From contig OZ251255.1 of assembly GCA_965240325.2 (NCBI GenBank), positions 434,001 through 498,000 on the forward strand: 64,000 nucleotides of DNA. The letters are read 5' to 3'. Made by a program: the position numbers and the translations under genes. Below the pieces are notes generated by a model. The model saw only the letters and a program-made list of their open reading frames with translations. It had not been told where the DNA came from and made no database searches. Each line of letters begins with the position of its first letter. Positions within the stretch are counted from its first letter, which is position 1. Positions 25,692-35,166 of this stretch are shown here, one piece after another. The stretch is from Rebecca billardiae RCC1528 (Eukaryota > Haptophyta).

Positions 25692-26216
25692 TATCGCTTA
25701 CTTCAGCGGTGACCATGGAGTCCGACTCTGCCCCAAAGAAAGCGGACGAATCATCGGATGGAACATTGCTGGTTCGGCATCAACATCAATATCAAGACTA
25801 GACCGCCCACAAGTTCAGAGACACTGTAACTTGCTTGAACAAACGTTGGGCTCACCAATCGACCACTCCCGCGAAGCCGAGGTCAAATGTACAAACGTTG
25901 ATGAACCTCGTCTCGCGGTGAGCCTCTGCTTTCTGCTTGCTCGCGTAAGGAGATGGCGGAGGCAAAGCCACTAACAATAACAAGGGCGCTCGGGCTGAAA
26001 GGCCCGGGCGTCCGCCCCCCACACTCGTTCCGGTCGGGGGCCGCCCATTAAAGCAAGGACGCAGTGGGGGGAGCGGGAACTTAGGCGCGCGCGCGCGCGC
26101 GCGCGGTAGTTTGCCAGCTGAGGACTAGCAGTGTTATTCTATCCGACTATGCTGCTGATGTCTGCTGTGGTTGCTGGCGGACTGATGCCAGCGCTTGCGG
26201 ACTCCGCGGCGGCACC
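24058..26216. other. Gene-poor interval with AT and CG microsatellites
   Basis: No protein domain or RNA gene is recognisable. It contains an AT-dinucleotide tract at about 24484-24540, a second TA run at about 25658-25690 and a CG run at about 26089-26105. The 24.3-26.1 kb stretch is markedly AT-richer than the flanking genes. Two convergent genes end at its borders (24057 and 26217), so it should include both 3' UTRs. Confidence 0.55.
24484..24540. repeat. AT-dinucleotide microsatellite
   Basis: Nearly uninterrupted AT/TA repeats stand out in otherwise GC-rich DNA between two convergent genes. A related TA run occurs at 25658-25690. Confidence 0.9.
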
Positions 26217-29200
26217 TCAGATGCTGAGCACACACTCGCCAGCAGCAGCAGCAGCGACGAGAGCGGGCGCCGGTGCTGCTACTCGTCGCATCACCCCGCG
26301 GTCGTCGCCTCCGCCCGACGCGCCCCCCCCCGCAGCAGCAGCAGCAGCAGCCTGCTGCCGCTGCTGCTCGCCGCTCGCGGCCCCCGCCTCGGTGGTGGAT
26401 GTCGTCGCCGCCGCCGCCGCAGCGGCAGTGGGCGGCGCGCGGCCCGACTGCCGCCACGCCGCGCGCAGCGCTTTGGCGCCGCCCGCCGCGCTGATCTTGC
26501 CGTTGCCGTCGAGCGCCAGCCGGCGGAGCGTCGCGTTCGGCCGATCGCCGCGCAGCGCGTCGGCGAGCGCGCGCGCGCCGCCGTCGCCGATCCCGTTCTC
26601 GCGGAGCGTGAGCTCGGTGAGCGTGGCGTTCTGCCGCAGGCACGCGCCGAACGCCGCGGCGCCCTTGTCGCCGAAGCGGTTCCGATCCGCCCAGAGCTGG
26701 AGCACCGAGCGATTCGCGCCGAGCGCCGCCGCGATGGACGCGCCCGCTTCGGGCGGCAGGTCCGCGCCGCTCACGCGCAGTTGCAGGAGGGACGTCGCGC
26801 CTCGCAGGCCGTGGGCGAAGGCGGCGGCGCCCGGCGCGCCTAGCTGGGAGTAGTCGAGCGTGAGGCGCGTGAGTGTGCGACTGTCGCGCACGGCCTCGCC
26901 CAGCGCGCGCGCGCCCGCCGCGGAGCTCGTGAAGCCGATCAGACTCGCGGCGGTGAGGGACGGGCTGGCGCGGACGCAGCGCGCGCACGCGACAGCGCCC
27001 GCCTCGGTGAGCGCACAGGACTCGAGCCAGAGCTCCCGGACTCTGGGCTTCGCGCCGAGCGCGTCGAAGAGGCCCGCCTGCGCCTCGTCGTCGGACAGCG
27101 CGCCCGCGCGACCGCCCGGCTGCGCTCCGATCTCCTCGCCACCCTCGCCGCCGCCCTCGCCGCCGCCCTCGCCGCCGCCCTCGTCGCCCTCCGCCCGGTC
27201 CGCCTCCGCCGCCTCGCCGCCGTCGGCGTCGGCAGGCGGCGTGGTGAGCGGCTCAAGCAGCGTCAGGCTGCGCAGCTGCGCGCAGCCCTCGCGCAGCGCA
27301 GCGCCGAGCGCGCGCGCGCCACGCGCGCCCATGCCCGTCCCGCCGAGCCGCAGCTCCCGGAGGCTCTCCCGGTTCCGCCGCAGCCCGTCCGCGAGCGCCT
27401 CGACGCAGTCGGCGCCGAGCGCGGTGGCGCGCACTGTGACGGTCACGAGGCGCGGCGCGGCCGCGCGCAGCGCGGCGCGCAGCGCGGCGCGCTCCTCTGC
27501 GCCCAGGGCGCAGTCGTGGAGGCTGAGGGCGGAGACGCGCCCGTCCGGGCTTGAGAGAACGCGCGCAAGCCCGCCGACCACCTGTCGCGGGAGGCAGCGG
27601 AGTGTCACGTCTTCGAGGCTCAGGGGCAGCGCGGCGCCAAGGGCGGCCGCGTGCTCGGGCGCGACGCGCGCCGCCGTGGCAGCCTGGTGCTTCTTCGCAC
27701 CGCCGCGCGCGCCCGGCGGCGCGGGCCCGCGCGTGGCGGCGCGCACGGCGCCGCCCGACGCTACCAGTCTGCGCAGCCGCGAGTCGCCCAGCTCGGCCAG
27801 GAGCGCAGACCAGTCCGCCGCATCCGCGCTGCTCGCGCCGCCGTCGCGCGCGCCGCCGCGCGCCAGCAGCGCGCCGAGCCGCGCGGAGAGGAAGCGCGCG
27901 CGCACGGTCGCGTCGAGCGCGCGCTGCTCGTCACCCACGGCGCGGAGGATGGCGGCGAGGTCGCGCGGCTCGCTCGCGCGCGCGTCGGCGATCGCGAACG
28001 CCGCCGCGCGCGCGCCCAGCCCCCGCGGGAACGCCGCCTCGCGCTGCCGCTTCCGCTCGGAATCTTCCAAGTCTTCCGCGTGGAACCCATCGACCAGCGC
28101 GACGCCGACCGTTGGTCGCTCCTCGGCGGGGTCGGGCACGCGGCAGTCCCCGCCGCCGCGCTGCCGCCGGTGCTGCGTCGACGACGACGGCGCGTGCCGA
28201 GGGTTGCGCACGGCAACGAGCACGTCGTGCAGAAACCCGGGGCCGCGGCCGCTCACCAGACTTGTGTACAGTTCAAACCCAACCCACGCGCGCGTGAACG
28301 CTGCGCCCTCGCGGTCGACGACGCTCACGGTGCCGTCGGCGAGCTGAAGCGCGCGGTAGAACGGCGAGTGCGCCACGGGGCCCGCCAGCTCCGTGCCCAC
28401 GGCGTGCTGCCGAATCGCGTACGCACACACCCAGTATACGGTCGCGCCCGTCGCCTCCGACGGCGCGCCGGCCGGCGCGCGCGCGCGCGCGTGCTCGTGC
28501 AGGCACGCGACGAAGTCGGCGACGGGCTCGCCCCACCAGTGGCTCACGAACCACTGCGGCGGCTGCGGCCCGTTCGCCACGAGCTCCACCAGGCTGCACC
28601 CCCGCGCGCGCGTCGCCGGCAGGATCAGGTGCGCGTTGAGGTCATACAGCGAGATTGTATCTCGCGAGAGCGGCGCGCCGGCGCGCGCGGGGTCGGTGGA
28701 GGTCCAGCGCTCGCGCGCGCAGAGGACGGTGGCCGCGTCGAGCAGCCGGTCGAGCTGCTCGAGCGTGATCCCGCGCAGCGCCGCCTCGCCGATCTCGCAG
28801 CCCGAGAAGTTGCCGCCGCCCCGAGGGTTAAGGACAGCCCAGCGCTCGGACGGTCGGAGCGGCGCCGGAGCGACGAGCGAGCCCTCGGCAAACTCGTGGC
28901 CGCGCGCCATGACCACCGCGTCGGGTGTGCCGGGAGGCGGCGGACCGGCCGGGAGGCCGGCCTCCCACGCGTGCAGCTCCGCGTACCACCGCGCGAGCGA
29001 CGCGGCGCCGCCCGCCGGGTCGGGCAGCGGGCGCGCGCGCATGAACGCGCGCGCGCGCAAGCGGCAGCTCCAAGTCGTCGGCGAGCGCGGCCAGGGCCAG
29101 GAAGTGGCGTGCACCGAGCGCAGCGCCAGAGTCGTGCTCGAAGCGCGCCCAGGCGCGCTCGGACGCGCCCTCCACCTCGGCGGCGGGCGCGCGGACGGCC

Positions 29201-29319
29201 TCCGCGGCATGCGGCTCCGCGGCCGCGCGCGCGCGCGCGGCCGCGCCGACGACTTGCGTGGCCGCCTGCACGGCTCGGCCGCCGCGCCGGGAGGATTCGG
29301 ATGACGCGCCGTTTCCCAT
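26217..29319 (-). CDS. Myristoylatable TIR-like / leucine-rich-repeat protein
   Basis: Reads leftward from MGNGASSESS at 29319, where Gly2 and Ser6 fit an N-myristoylation signal. The middle contains WFVSHWWGEPVADF, a YWVCAYA strand, an aspartate-bearing VVDREGAAF and RAWVGFELY (Glu 28272-28274), an order and W-x3-E resembling TIR domains. The C-terminal half is at least eight ribonuclease-inhibitor-type leucine-rich repeats (LTELTLRENGIGDGGARALA and similar), as in NLRC/RI proteins, ending in an Ala-rich tail with stop at 26217. No NB-ARC or NACHT segment is visible. The start frame and main frame differ: either a 70-nt intron with weak sites (29046..28977, GTTCAT...GCGGAG) or an indel in the GC run at about 29047-29058. 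A membrane-tethered signalling or recognition role is inferred. An LRR fold is near certain; the TIR assignment is tentative. Confidence 0.72.
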
Positions 29320-29907
29320 CGCGCGCTCGCGGCGTGCCCCGTGCGATCGCCCACGTGCTCACGCAAGCGCCGAGCGCTGGCCGCCGTTGCTCGTCAGCCC
29401 ACCGTGCGCGCGGCCGCCGAGAGACGGACGGGCCCTGATGATCGCGTGTTGACTGGCCCAAAGAAATGGCCAAGCGGCAAGCGCGGCCCCGGGCCGGGCG
29501 GACGAAACTGACTTGAACCAATTCCGACGGCGCTACGGCAGCCCTCATCAATCGGTGACGGCCGTGACGGCTTCCGATGCCAGGCGGTGACAGTTGGCGG
29601 GCGTCAATCCGTCGCCTACTAGTAGATGACAGACACGTGCGGAGTGACGCCTTGATGACGTCATCGCGTGTGCGCGCGAGGGTCAGCGACGCCGGCGGAT
29701 GCCGGTGCCACGGTGGCGGCGCGCTGGGCATCATTGCGATGCGGCCGGATCTGGCGGACGCCGACCGTACGTGAAGGCCAAGGGCAGGCCGGCACCCTGA
29801 CCGGAAACCCGCCGGCGCACCGCCGTCCGCCGGCCGCGACGCATGCGGCTCGCCCGCGGGCGCGACTGGTCCCGTGCCCGACCGCTGACCCCAGCGTGTG
29901 CGCGTGC
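29320..29907. other. Intergenic: 5' flank of the TIR-like/LRR gene
   Basis: Both flanking genes read leftward, so the TIR-like/LRR promoter should be just right of 29319 and the 3' UTR of the next gene at the right end. No recognisable element, repeat or open frame stands out. Confidence 0.5.
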
Positions 29908-30741
29908 TCACGAGGTCTCCACTTTCTCGACGTCCCAGAAGTTGAGGTAGCAGTCGACCATGTAGTCCGTCGGCTTCTCCTTCCGCCAGCGCTCCGCGTC
30001 GGCCGGCTTGTTGTAACGGTATTTGTGGAGGCTCTCGTGGTTGGCTGGGTTCAGCCAGCGGCCTGCGTACGCGTGGCCGTTGTTCGCGACGTTGTTCTCG
30101 GCCCACTCGTCGAGGTTGGTGAGGAAGTGGATGGCCATCAGGTTGAGCACGCAGTCCAGCACCGTCTCCGCCATCGCGTTCACCAGCACCGTCGTCACCA
30201 TGCAGATTGTGCCCTGAAACTGCTCGCGCGCAGCGACGCGCGTGAGGACGGCGTGCGGCCGGTCGACGGCAGGCGGGTCGCCGAGGCGCTCGCACACGGC
30301 AACGTAGCTGCTGTACATCTCCTCGTACCGGCGCAGCACCAGGTTGTACGACTCGCCGTACCCGGCGAGCAGCATCACAGGGATCGTCACCACCACACGG
30401 ATGGCGAACAGCAGCCAAAAGTACTGACGCGCCGTGAGCGACGAGAAGACGATGTCATCGCCCTCCTCCTCGAGGTCGACGATGCGCTGGCCGAAGTTGA
30501 GCGCCGAGTCGGCGAGCATCAGCACGCAGTACACGGCGAGCATCACCGGCGCGACGTGAAACTTCCCCGGCATCTTCAGCCGCATTCGCCAGCCGGCCTC
30601 GGTCGAGTATTCGTCATACATTGCGGCGAGCCCCTGGCGCAGCGACGCCTGGAGGGTGCGCAGACCAGCGCGCTGCTCAGCCGTGAGCTCTGGGCCCTGC
30701 GGGTTGAGCGGGTCGCCCTCCTTGTACCGGCGTGGGGGCAT
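29908..30741 (-). CDS. Unknown multi-pass membrane protein
   Basis: A single-exon frame of 277 residues from MPPRRYKEGD (Met 30741); a Met 25 codons upstream at 30816 is possible but its leader is Arg-rich and less gene-like. Hydrophobic stretches include VAPVMLAVYCVLMLAD, FWLLFAIRVVVTIPVMLLAG and a third weaker segment near FQGTICMVTTVLVNAMAETV. The C-terminus is charged and aromatic-rich (WLNPANHESLHKYRYN, YLNFWDVEKVETS). I do not recognise the family. GC at third positions and lack of introns set it apart slightly from neighbours. A decayed copy lies just upstream (31190-31640), evidence that this locus was tandemly duplicated and that this copy is the maintained one. Confidence 0.7.
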   Translation of the reverse strand: MPPRRYKEGDPLNPQGPELTAEQRAGLRTLQASLRQGLAAMYDEYSTEAGWRMRLKMPGKFHVAPVMLAVYCVLMLADSALNFGQRIVDLEEEGDDIVFSSLTARQYFWLLFAIRVVVTIPVMLLAGYGESYNLVLRRYEEMYSSYVAVCERLGDPPAVDRPHAVLTRVAAREQFQGTICMVTTVLVNAMAETVLDCVLNLMAIHFLTNLDEWAENNVANNGHAYAGRWLNPANHESLHKYRYNKPADAERWRKEKPTDYMVDCYLNFWDVEKVETS

Positions 30742-31189
30742 GGCGTCGGCGAATGTGGGCGAGCGGCGGCAAAGCAGTTGACGCCGTCGTCGTGCTTGAC
30801 GTCGGTCAACTTTCATTCACGTCATCGACTATGGGGGTACGACTTGTTTTTATTGCATGAAGTTTCTGAACAACTACTTTCCGATACAGTTGACTGAAAG
30901 AATCAGAGTAGAACTTGCGCATAATAATGACTGTCGTTTCTCTGGCGCGGCATTCATGCGGACGAAAACCGGAAAAGTTCCTCTTATTTAGTGGGATGCT
31001 GGGCGCCGCGATGCATTGCATGCCGGCCGATTTAATGATACAGTAGATGGTTTATGCGGTGCTGGGCGTGCAGCGCCTCGCCCTGCGTGCGACCACCACG
31101 GGCCGGCACCGCACTGTTACTGACTGACTCCCCGGCGTGTGCCCCGAGTGCCGGCGTGCCGTCACGTGGTCTCCACCACTCGGGACGAG
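30742..31189. other. 5' flank of the unknown membrane gene
   Basis: This AT-richer stretch is the likely promoter of the leftward gene at 29908-30741. No gene is visible. The right end may already include remnants of the duplicated copy. Confidence 0.45.
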
Positions 31190-31640
31190 CCCACCAGGCC
31201 TTCTCGACGTCCCAGAAGTGCATGCAGGTGAGCAGTCAGCCATGATGTAGGGCCGTCGTCGCGGCTTCACTTCTTCCTGCCACTACCGGCATGTTGACCA
31301 CGCCGGCAGTCACAGCTGCCAGCACCGTCTCGTCCGCCATATCGCGTCAGCGGCACCGTGGCGTCACCTTGCAGATGATGCCCGCCAGGAACTGCTCACG
31401 CCGCCGGTCGCGGGCCCGACCAGGCGCTCAGCCTGCCACTCTTATGGCGGCCGCCCGATGGCTAGTGCCGCGGCGCCGGCTGGTCGACGGTTGGCGGGAC
31501 GTCGGTCCGGGACGACGCCGAGGCGCTCGGCACTCACACCGGCCGCGTCCGCCTAGCTGCGGCGCTGCACAGCTCCGCTGGTATCGACTACGACGCAGCA
31601 CCAGCACAGCCGGCACCAGCTGGTGGCACTGGCGCCGATC
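31190..31640 (-). pseudogene. Degenerate tandem copy of the unknown membrane protein gene
   Basis: Several blocks match the intact gene at 29908-30741 in order and orientation: 31197-31258 resembles 29925-29980 (TTCTCGACGTCCCAGAAGT shared); 31297-31410 resembles 30139-30240 (CAGCACCGTCTC, CACCGT, TGCAGAT); 31480-31545 resembles 30262-30300 (GGTCGACGG, GCCGAGGCGCTCG); 31565-31600 resembles 30310-30345 (GCGCAGCACCAG-like). Insertions, deletions and stops break the frame, so no protein is expected. The copy is heavily mutated, so the duplication is old. Confidence 0.75.
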
Positions 31641-31926
31641 ATGACTCTGTGACGAAGCCTTCAAGAAGTTATCGACGGTCCGGCCCGGCCCGACCCCGGC
31701 TGAAGCGCGCCGCATTGTCAGGCCGCGAACCGGTGCACAGCTGCTCCGAGCAGCAGCCTGCCACTGCTGATGTCTGATGCCGAGCAGCGCGGCCCGACGC
31801 GACGATTGTCCGGTCGCGTCTGCTGCGACACGCTGATGATGGCCCATCAGCTGGGGTAGTGGCCCGGCGGCCGCCCGCCGCGCCCGTCGGGCTATCGTCC
31901 GATCATAGCACTGCTCGCCATCGCGC
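31641..31926. other. Short interval between the pseudogene and the RCC1 gene
   Basis: No gene visible. It may include the fading 5' part of the pseudogene and the 3' UTR of the leftward RCC1 gene, whose stop is at 31927. Confidence 0.4.
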
Positions 31927-34473
31927 CTACGTCACCGGCCAAGCAGGCAGCACGACCGGCGCTGGGCCTCGGACAGCCGCTCGCGCATCCTCCGCAGCAG
32001 TCAGCAGGGGCTTCGCCGCCGCCGCCGCTGCCGTCCGCGCCACCGCCTGATCGTCGGCCGGGGCGTGCGCCGCGCCGTCAGTCGGAGAAGCCCCCGCCGC
32101 TGCCCCCGCCGCGGTGGCCTCCGCGTGGCCGAGTGCCGCTAGCTCTGCCGAGCCGAACGAGAGGAAACCGCCGTGGCGGCCGCCGCCACTGTCGCCGCCG
32201 CCTCCGTCTCGTCTGGACGCGCTGCCCCCGCCTCCGGACGGGACCTGCTGCTGCGGAGCACCGGACCCGGGCGCTCCGGAGCCGGACCGGACCTCGACGA
32301 TGCTGCATGCGGCGCCGGCGCACACGCCGAGCGCAAACACGCCCGAGTCCGCCAGCGCCTCGACGCGTGTCGGCACCTCGCAGTCCGGGGGCAGCTGCGC
32401 CTCCCCGGGTTCCCGGCCCGCGTTCCCGCCCTGCCCGAGCGCGCCGTGCGTGCCGCGGCCGCACGCGTACACGGCGCCGCGCGCGTCGAGAAACAGGCTG
32501 TGCTCGGCGCCGGCCGAGATTGCGATCACGGCCGGGGGCGGTGACAGCGGCACCACGCCGCCGCCGTCCAGCCGCCCCGCGCTCGGCGCCGGGCCGCGCC
32601 CGACGAACGGCTCGAGCCGCGCCGGCCTGAACACGGACGGCAGCGCCACCGCCGCCTTGCACCAGCGCGGCCTGCCGAGCCCGAGCCGCCCGCCCTCGGC
32701 GCAGCCGCACGCGTACACGCTGCCGTCCGCGGCGAGGAGGAGGGTGTGCGAGCGGCCTGCGCTCGCGCTGACGACGCGCACGGCGGCGAGCGAGTCGACG
32801 CGCCGCGGGAGCAGCTCGAGCACCGCTGGGGCACTGCTGTCACAACCGTCGCCGCCGCCGCCGCCGCCGCCGTGAGCGCCGCCGCCGCCGCCGGCGGAAG
32901 CGCTCACGCCGCCGGCGTGGGCCCCGTCGCAGGCGCCACAGTCCGCCGCGCCTTCGCGCCTGCGCGCGTCGGCGGTGCCGTCGCCGGCGGCGGCGGCAGT
33001 GGCGTGGGCGCCGCGTGGGCGCTCGGTGGCGCTGCCCGCGCTGTGCCGCCTGCCGCCCGCGCCGCCATCTCCGGCGTATCTCCCGCTCGAGATCTGATCT
33101 CCCGCCGATCTCGTCGCCGCGTCCGCATCTGCGGGCGCGCGCTGCCCGGCATCGCCGCCCAAGTCTGCCGCGGCGGCGGCCGAGCCACGGCGCTCGTCGT
33201 GTGCCCAGCGCGGCACGTCGGCCACCGCCGTCGGCCGGCCGTGGCCGAGCTGCCCGCTGTCCGCGCGGCCCCACGCCCACACCCGACCGTCCGCCGCCAC
33301 GGCTACTGTGTGGTCCCGGCCAGCGCTCACGCCAACCACCGCGCCCGCGCGCGCCGCGAGCGAGTCGATGCGGCGCGGCGTGTACTGCCGCTCCTCGCCG
33401 CCGTGGCCGAGCACGCCACACAGCCCGTGGCCCCAGCTGTACACGCCGCCGTCGGCGCCCAGCGCAAAGCTCTGCACCTGCGCCACGGCCAGGCGGCGTG
33501 GCGCGTCCGGGGGGGGGGGGGGGGGCATGGCGCGCGCGGCGCGGCGCCCCTCAGCCAGTCAGACGCGCCGCCGTCCGGCCACGCGGGTCAGCCGCGCGCG
33601 CGCGGTACGCGCCACGGAGAGGCCGCGCTCTCCTCCGCCGCGGGAGATCGCGATCTCGCCGGGCCCCTCGGCGCCGCGCGAGATCGCGATCTCGGCACGC
33701 ACCTGCGCGGCAGCGACTGCCGCGACACGCACCGAGTACGCGAGGGCGGCGACCGGGCGCGGCGCGCACTGGTCCTCCTCGTCGCCGTGCCCCAGCCGCC
33801 CCGCGCCGCCACGGCCGCAGCTGTACACACGCCCCGCCGCGCTCAGCAGCAGCAGGTGGCTCCCGCCGGCTGCCACAGCCACCATGCGAACCGCCGCCGC
33901 CGGGCCGGCGACCGGCCGCGGCGTCGGCACGCACAGGGGCGGCGCGTGGCTCGTCGGCGGCGTGGGCGGGCCCGGGCCGCCGTGGCCCAGCGCGGCCTCG
34001 AGTGCACTGCGCACCAGCGTGTGCCCGCGCAGGAAGTGGCCACACGTCGAGACGCTGCCGCCGCGCCGCCCGGCGGCGGCGGCGCCGCAGCCGCCGCCAC
34101 CGCCGCCGCCGCGGGCGTCCACAAACGCGCTGAACACGGCGCGCACGGTGCCACCGCACGCGACGAGGCGCGAGTGGCCGCACGGCGCGGCCGCACGCCG
34201 CTCGCGCACGAGCAGCGCGTGCGCCCACGACGCCGCGCCGGCCGGGAGCGCGCGCGGCAATTCCGAGTCGCCGCGAGCAGCCGCGCGCGCGCGCAGCGCG
34301 CGCTCGAGCGGGGCGAAGCGGAGGGCGCGGCAAGTGGCGCTCGTGCGCGCGAGGTCGTCGAGGTGCTCGACGTGGAGCAGCACGAGCTCGAGCAGCGCGT
34401 CGGGCAGCGCGTCGACGAGCGAGAGCGCGGGCACCTCGAGGAGGTGCCCACCCACCAGCTCGGCGGCCGCCAT
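31927..34473 (-). CDS. F-box-like and RCC1-repeat protein
   Basis: Exons 34473..33703 and 33477..31927 splice VAAVAAAQ to VQSFALGADGG in phase 0, giving 773 residues. The N-terminus LSLVDALPDALLELVLLHVE...ARTSATCRALRFA matches an F-box-like helical motif. It is followed by RCC1 blades spread along the protein: VAAGGSHLLLLSAAGRVYSCG, VQSFALGADGGVYSWGHG, GVSAGRDHTVAVAADGRVWAWG, SASAGRSHTLLLAADGSVYACG and ISAGAEHSLFLDARGAVYACG. Gly/Ala-rich inserts separate blades 3 and 4. F-box/RCC1 proteins commonly act as SCF-type ubiquitin ligase adaptors with a beta-propeller that binds substrate; the substrate is unknown. The intron (33702..33478) contains a 17-nt homopolymer (33509-33525) and two copies of a GAGATCGCGATCTC palindrome. 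Met 34473 is the first before the F-box. Confidence 0.85.
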
Positions 34474-34629
34474 CGTGCTCCGGCCGCGGCGGCCAAGAGC
34501 GATCTTGCGCGCGAGATTTCGCCGCAGCGCCGCCATTTCTTTACGCCGCCGCATCAGCCCCCGTCTGTGGGCGGTGCCGCGGAGGCGCAAGAGGGGCGCG
34601 CGTCGCGGCGCGCGTGCGCTTCGTGCACG
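34474..34629. promoter_or_regulatory. Shared divergent promoter region (F-box/RCC1 gene / HPAT gene)
   Basis: Just 156 bp separate the start codons of the leftward RCC1 gene and the rightward glycosyltransferase. It is the tightest divergent pair in the window. No core-promoter motif is recognisable, and 5' UTRs must be short. Confidence 0.55.
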
Positions 34630-35135
34630 ATGCGGGGCTCGCGCGAGGTGTGCCTCGCCGCGCTCGTCGTCACCATGATGATCTCGTGGTACGCCGTCAA
34701 CCTCCACCCGGACCTGAGCGTAACGGACGCCCCGCGCAACCGCCGTTTCGGCGGCGGCGTGGGCGCGTTGCACGCGCAGCGCGCGCTCGTGGCGAACGCG
34801 GGGATGGCGGCGGCGGCGGACACGGCGGCTGCGCACGGCGGGCAGGGGGCGCATGCCGCCGCGTCCACGCCCGGCTCGAGCGGGGCCCTCGCCGCAGTCA
34901 CGGGCGGCGGCGCGGTGGGCGCGGCGGCGGGCGGCGGCGGCGCGGCCGCGGCCGCCGCCGAGTCGGGCGCAGGGTGCCCCCCCGACCGCCGGCCGTATCA
35001 CGTCATCATGACCGCCGCCTCGGGCAAGTACCAGGTGCGTGCACGCGCCCGCGGCCCGCGCGCCCCCCGGCCGCCCCGGCCCTGCGCCCCGGTGCGCGCG
35101 CGCGCGCGATCGCTCTGTTGGCCCGGCTTTGCTGA

Positions 35136-35166
<31 letters not shown>

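Noticed and set aside
26217-29319. NB-ARC/NACHT domain that would make an NLR
   Set aside because: No P-loop between the TIR-like segment and the LRRs.
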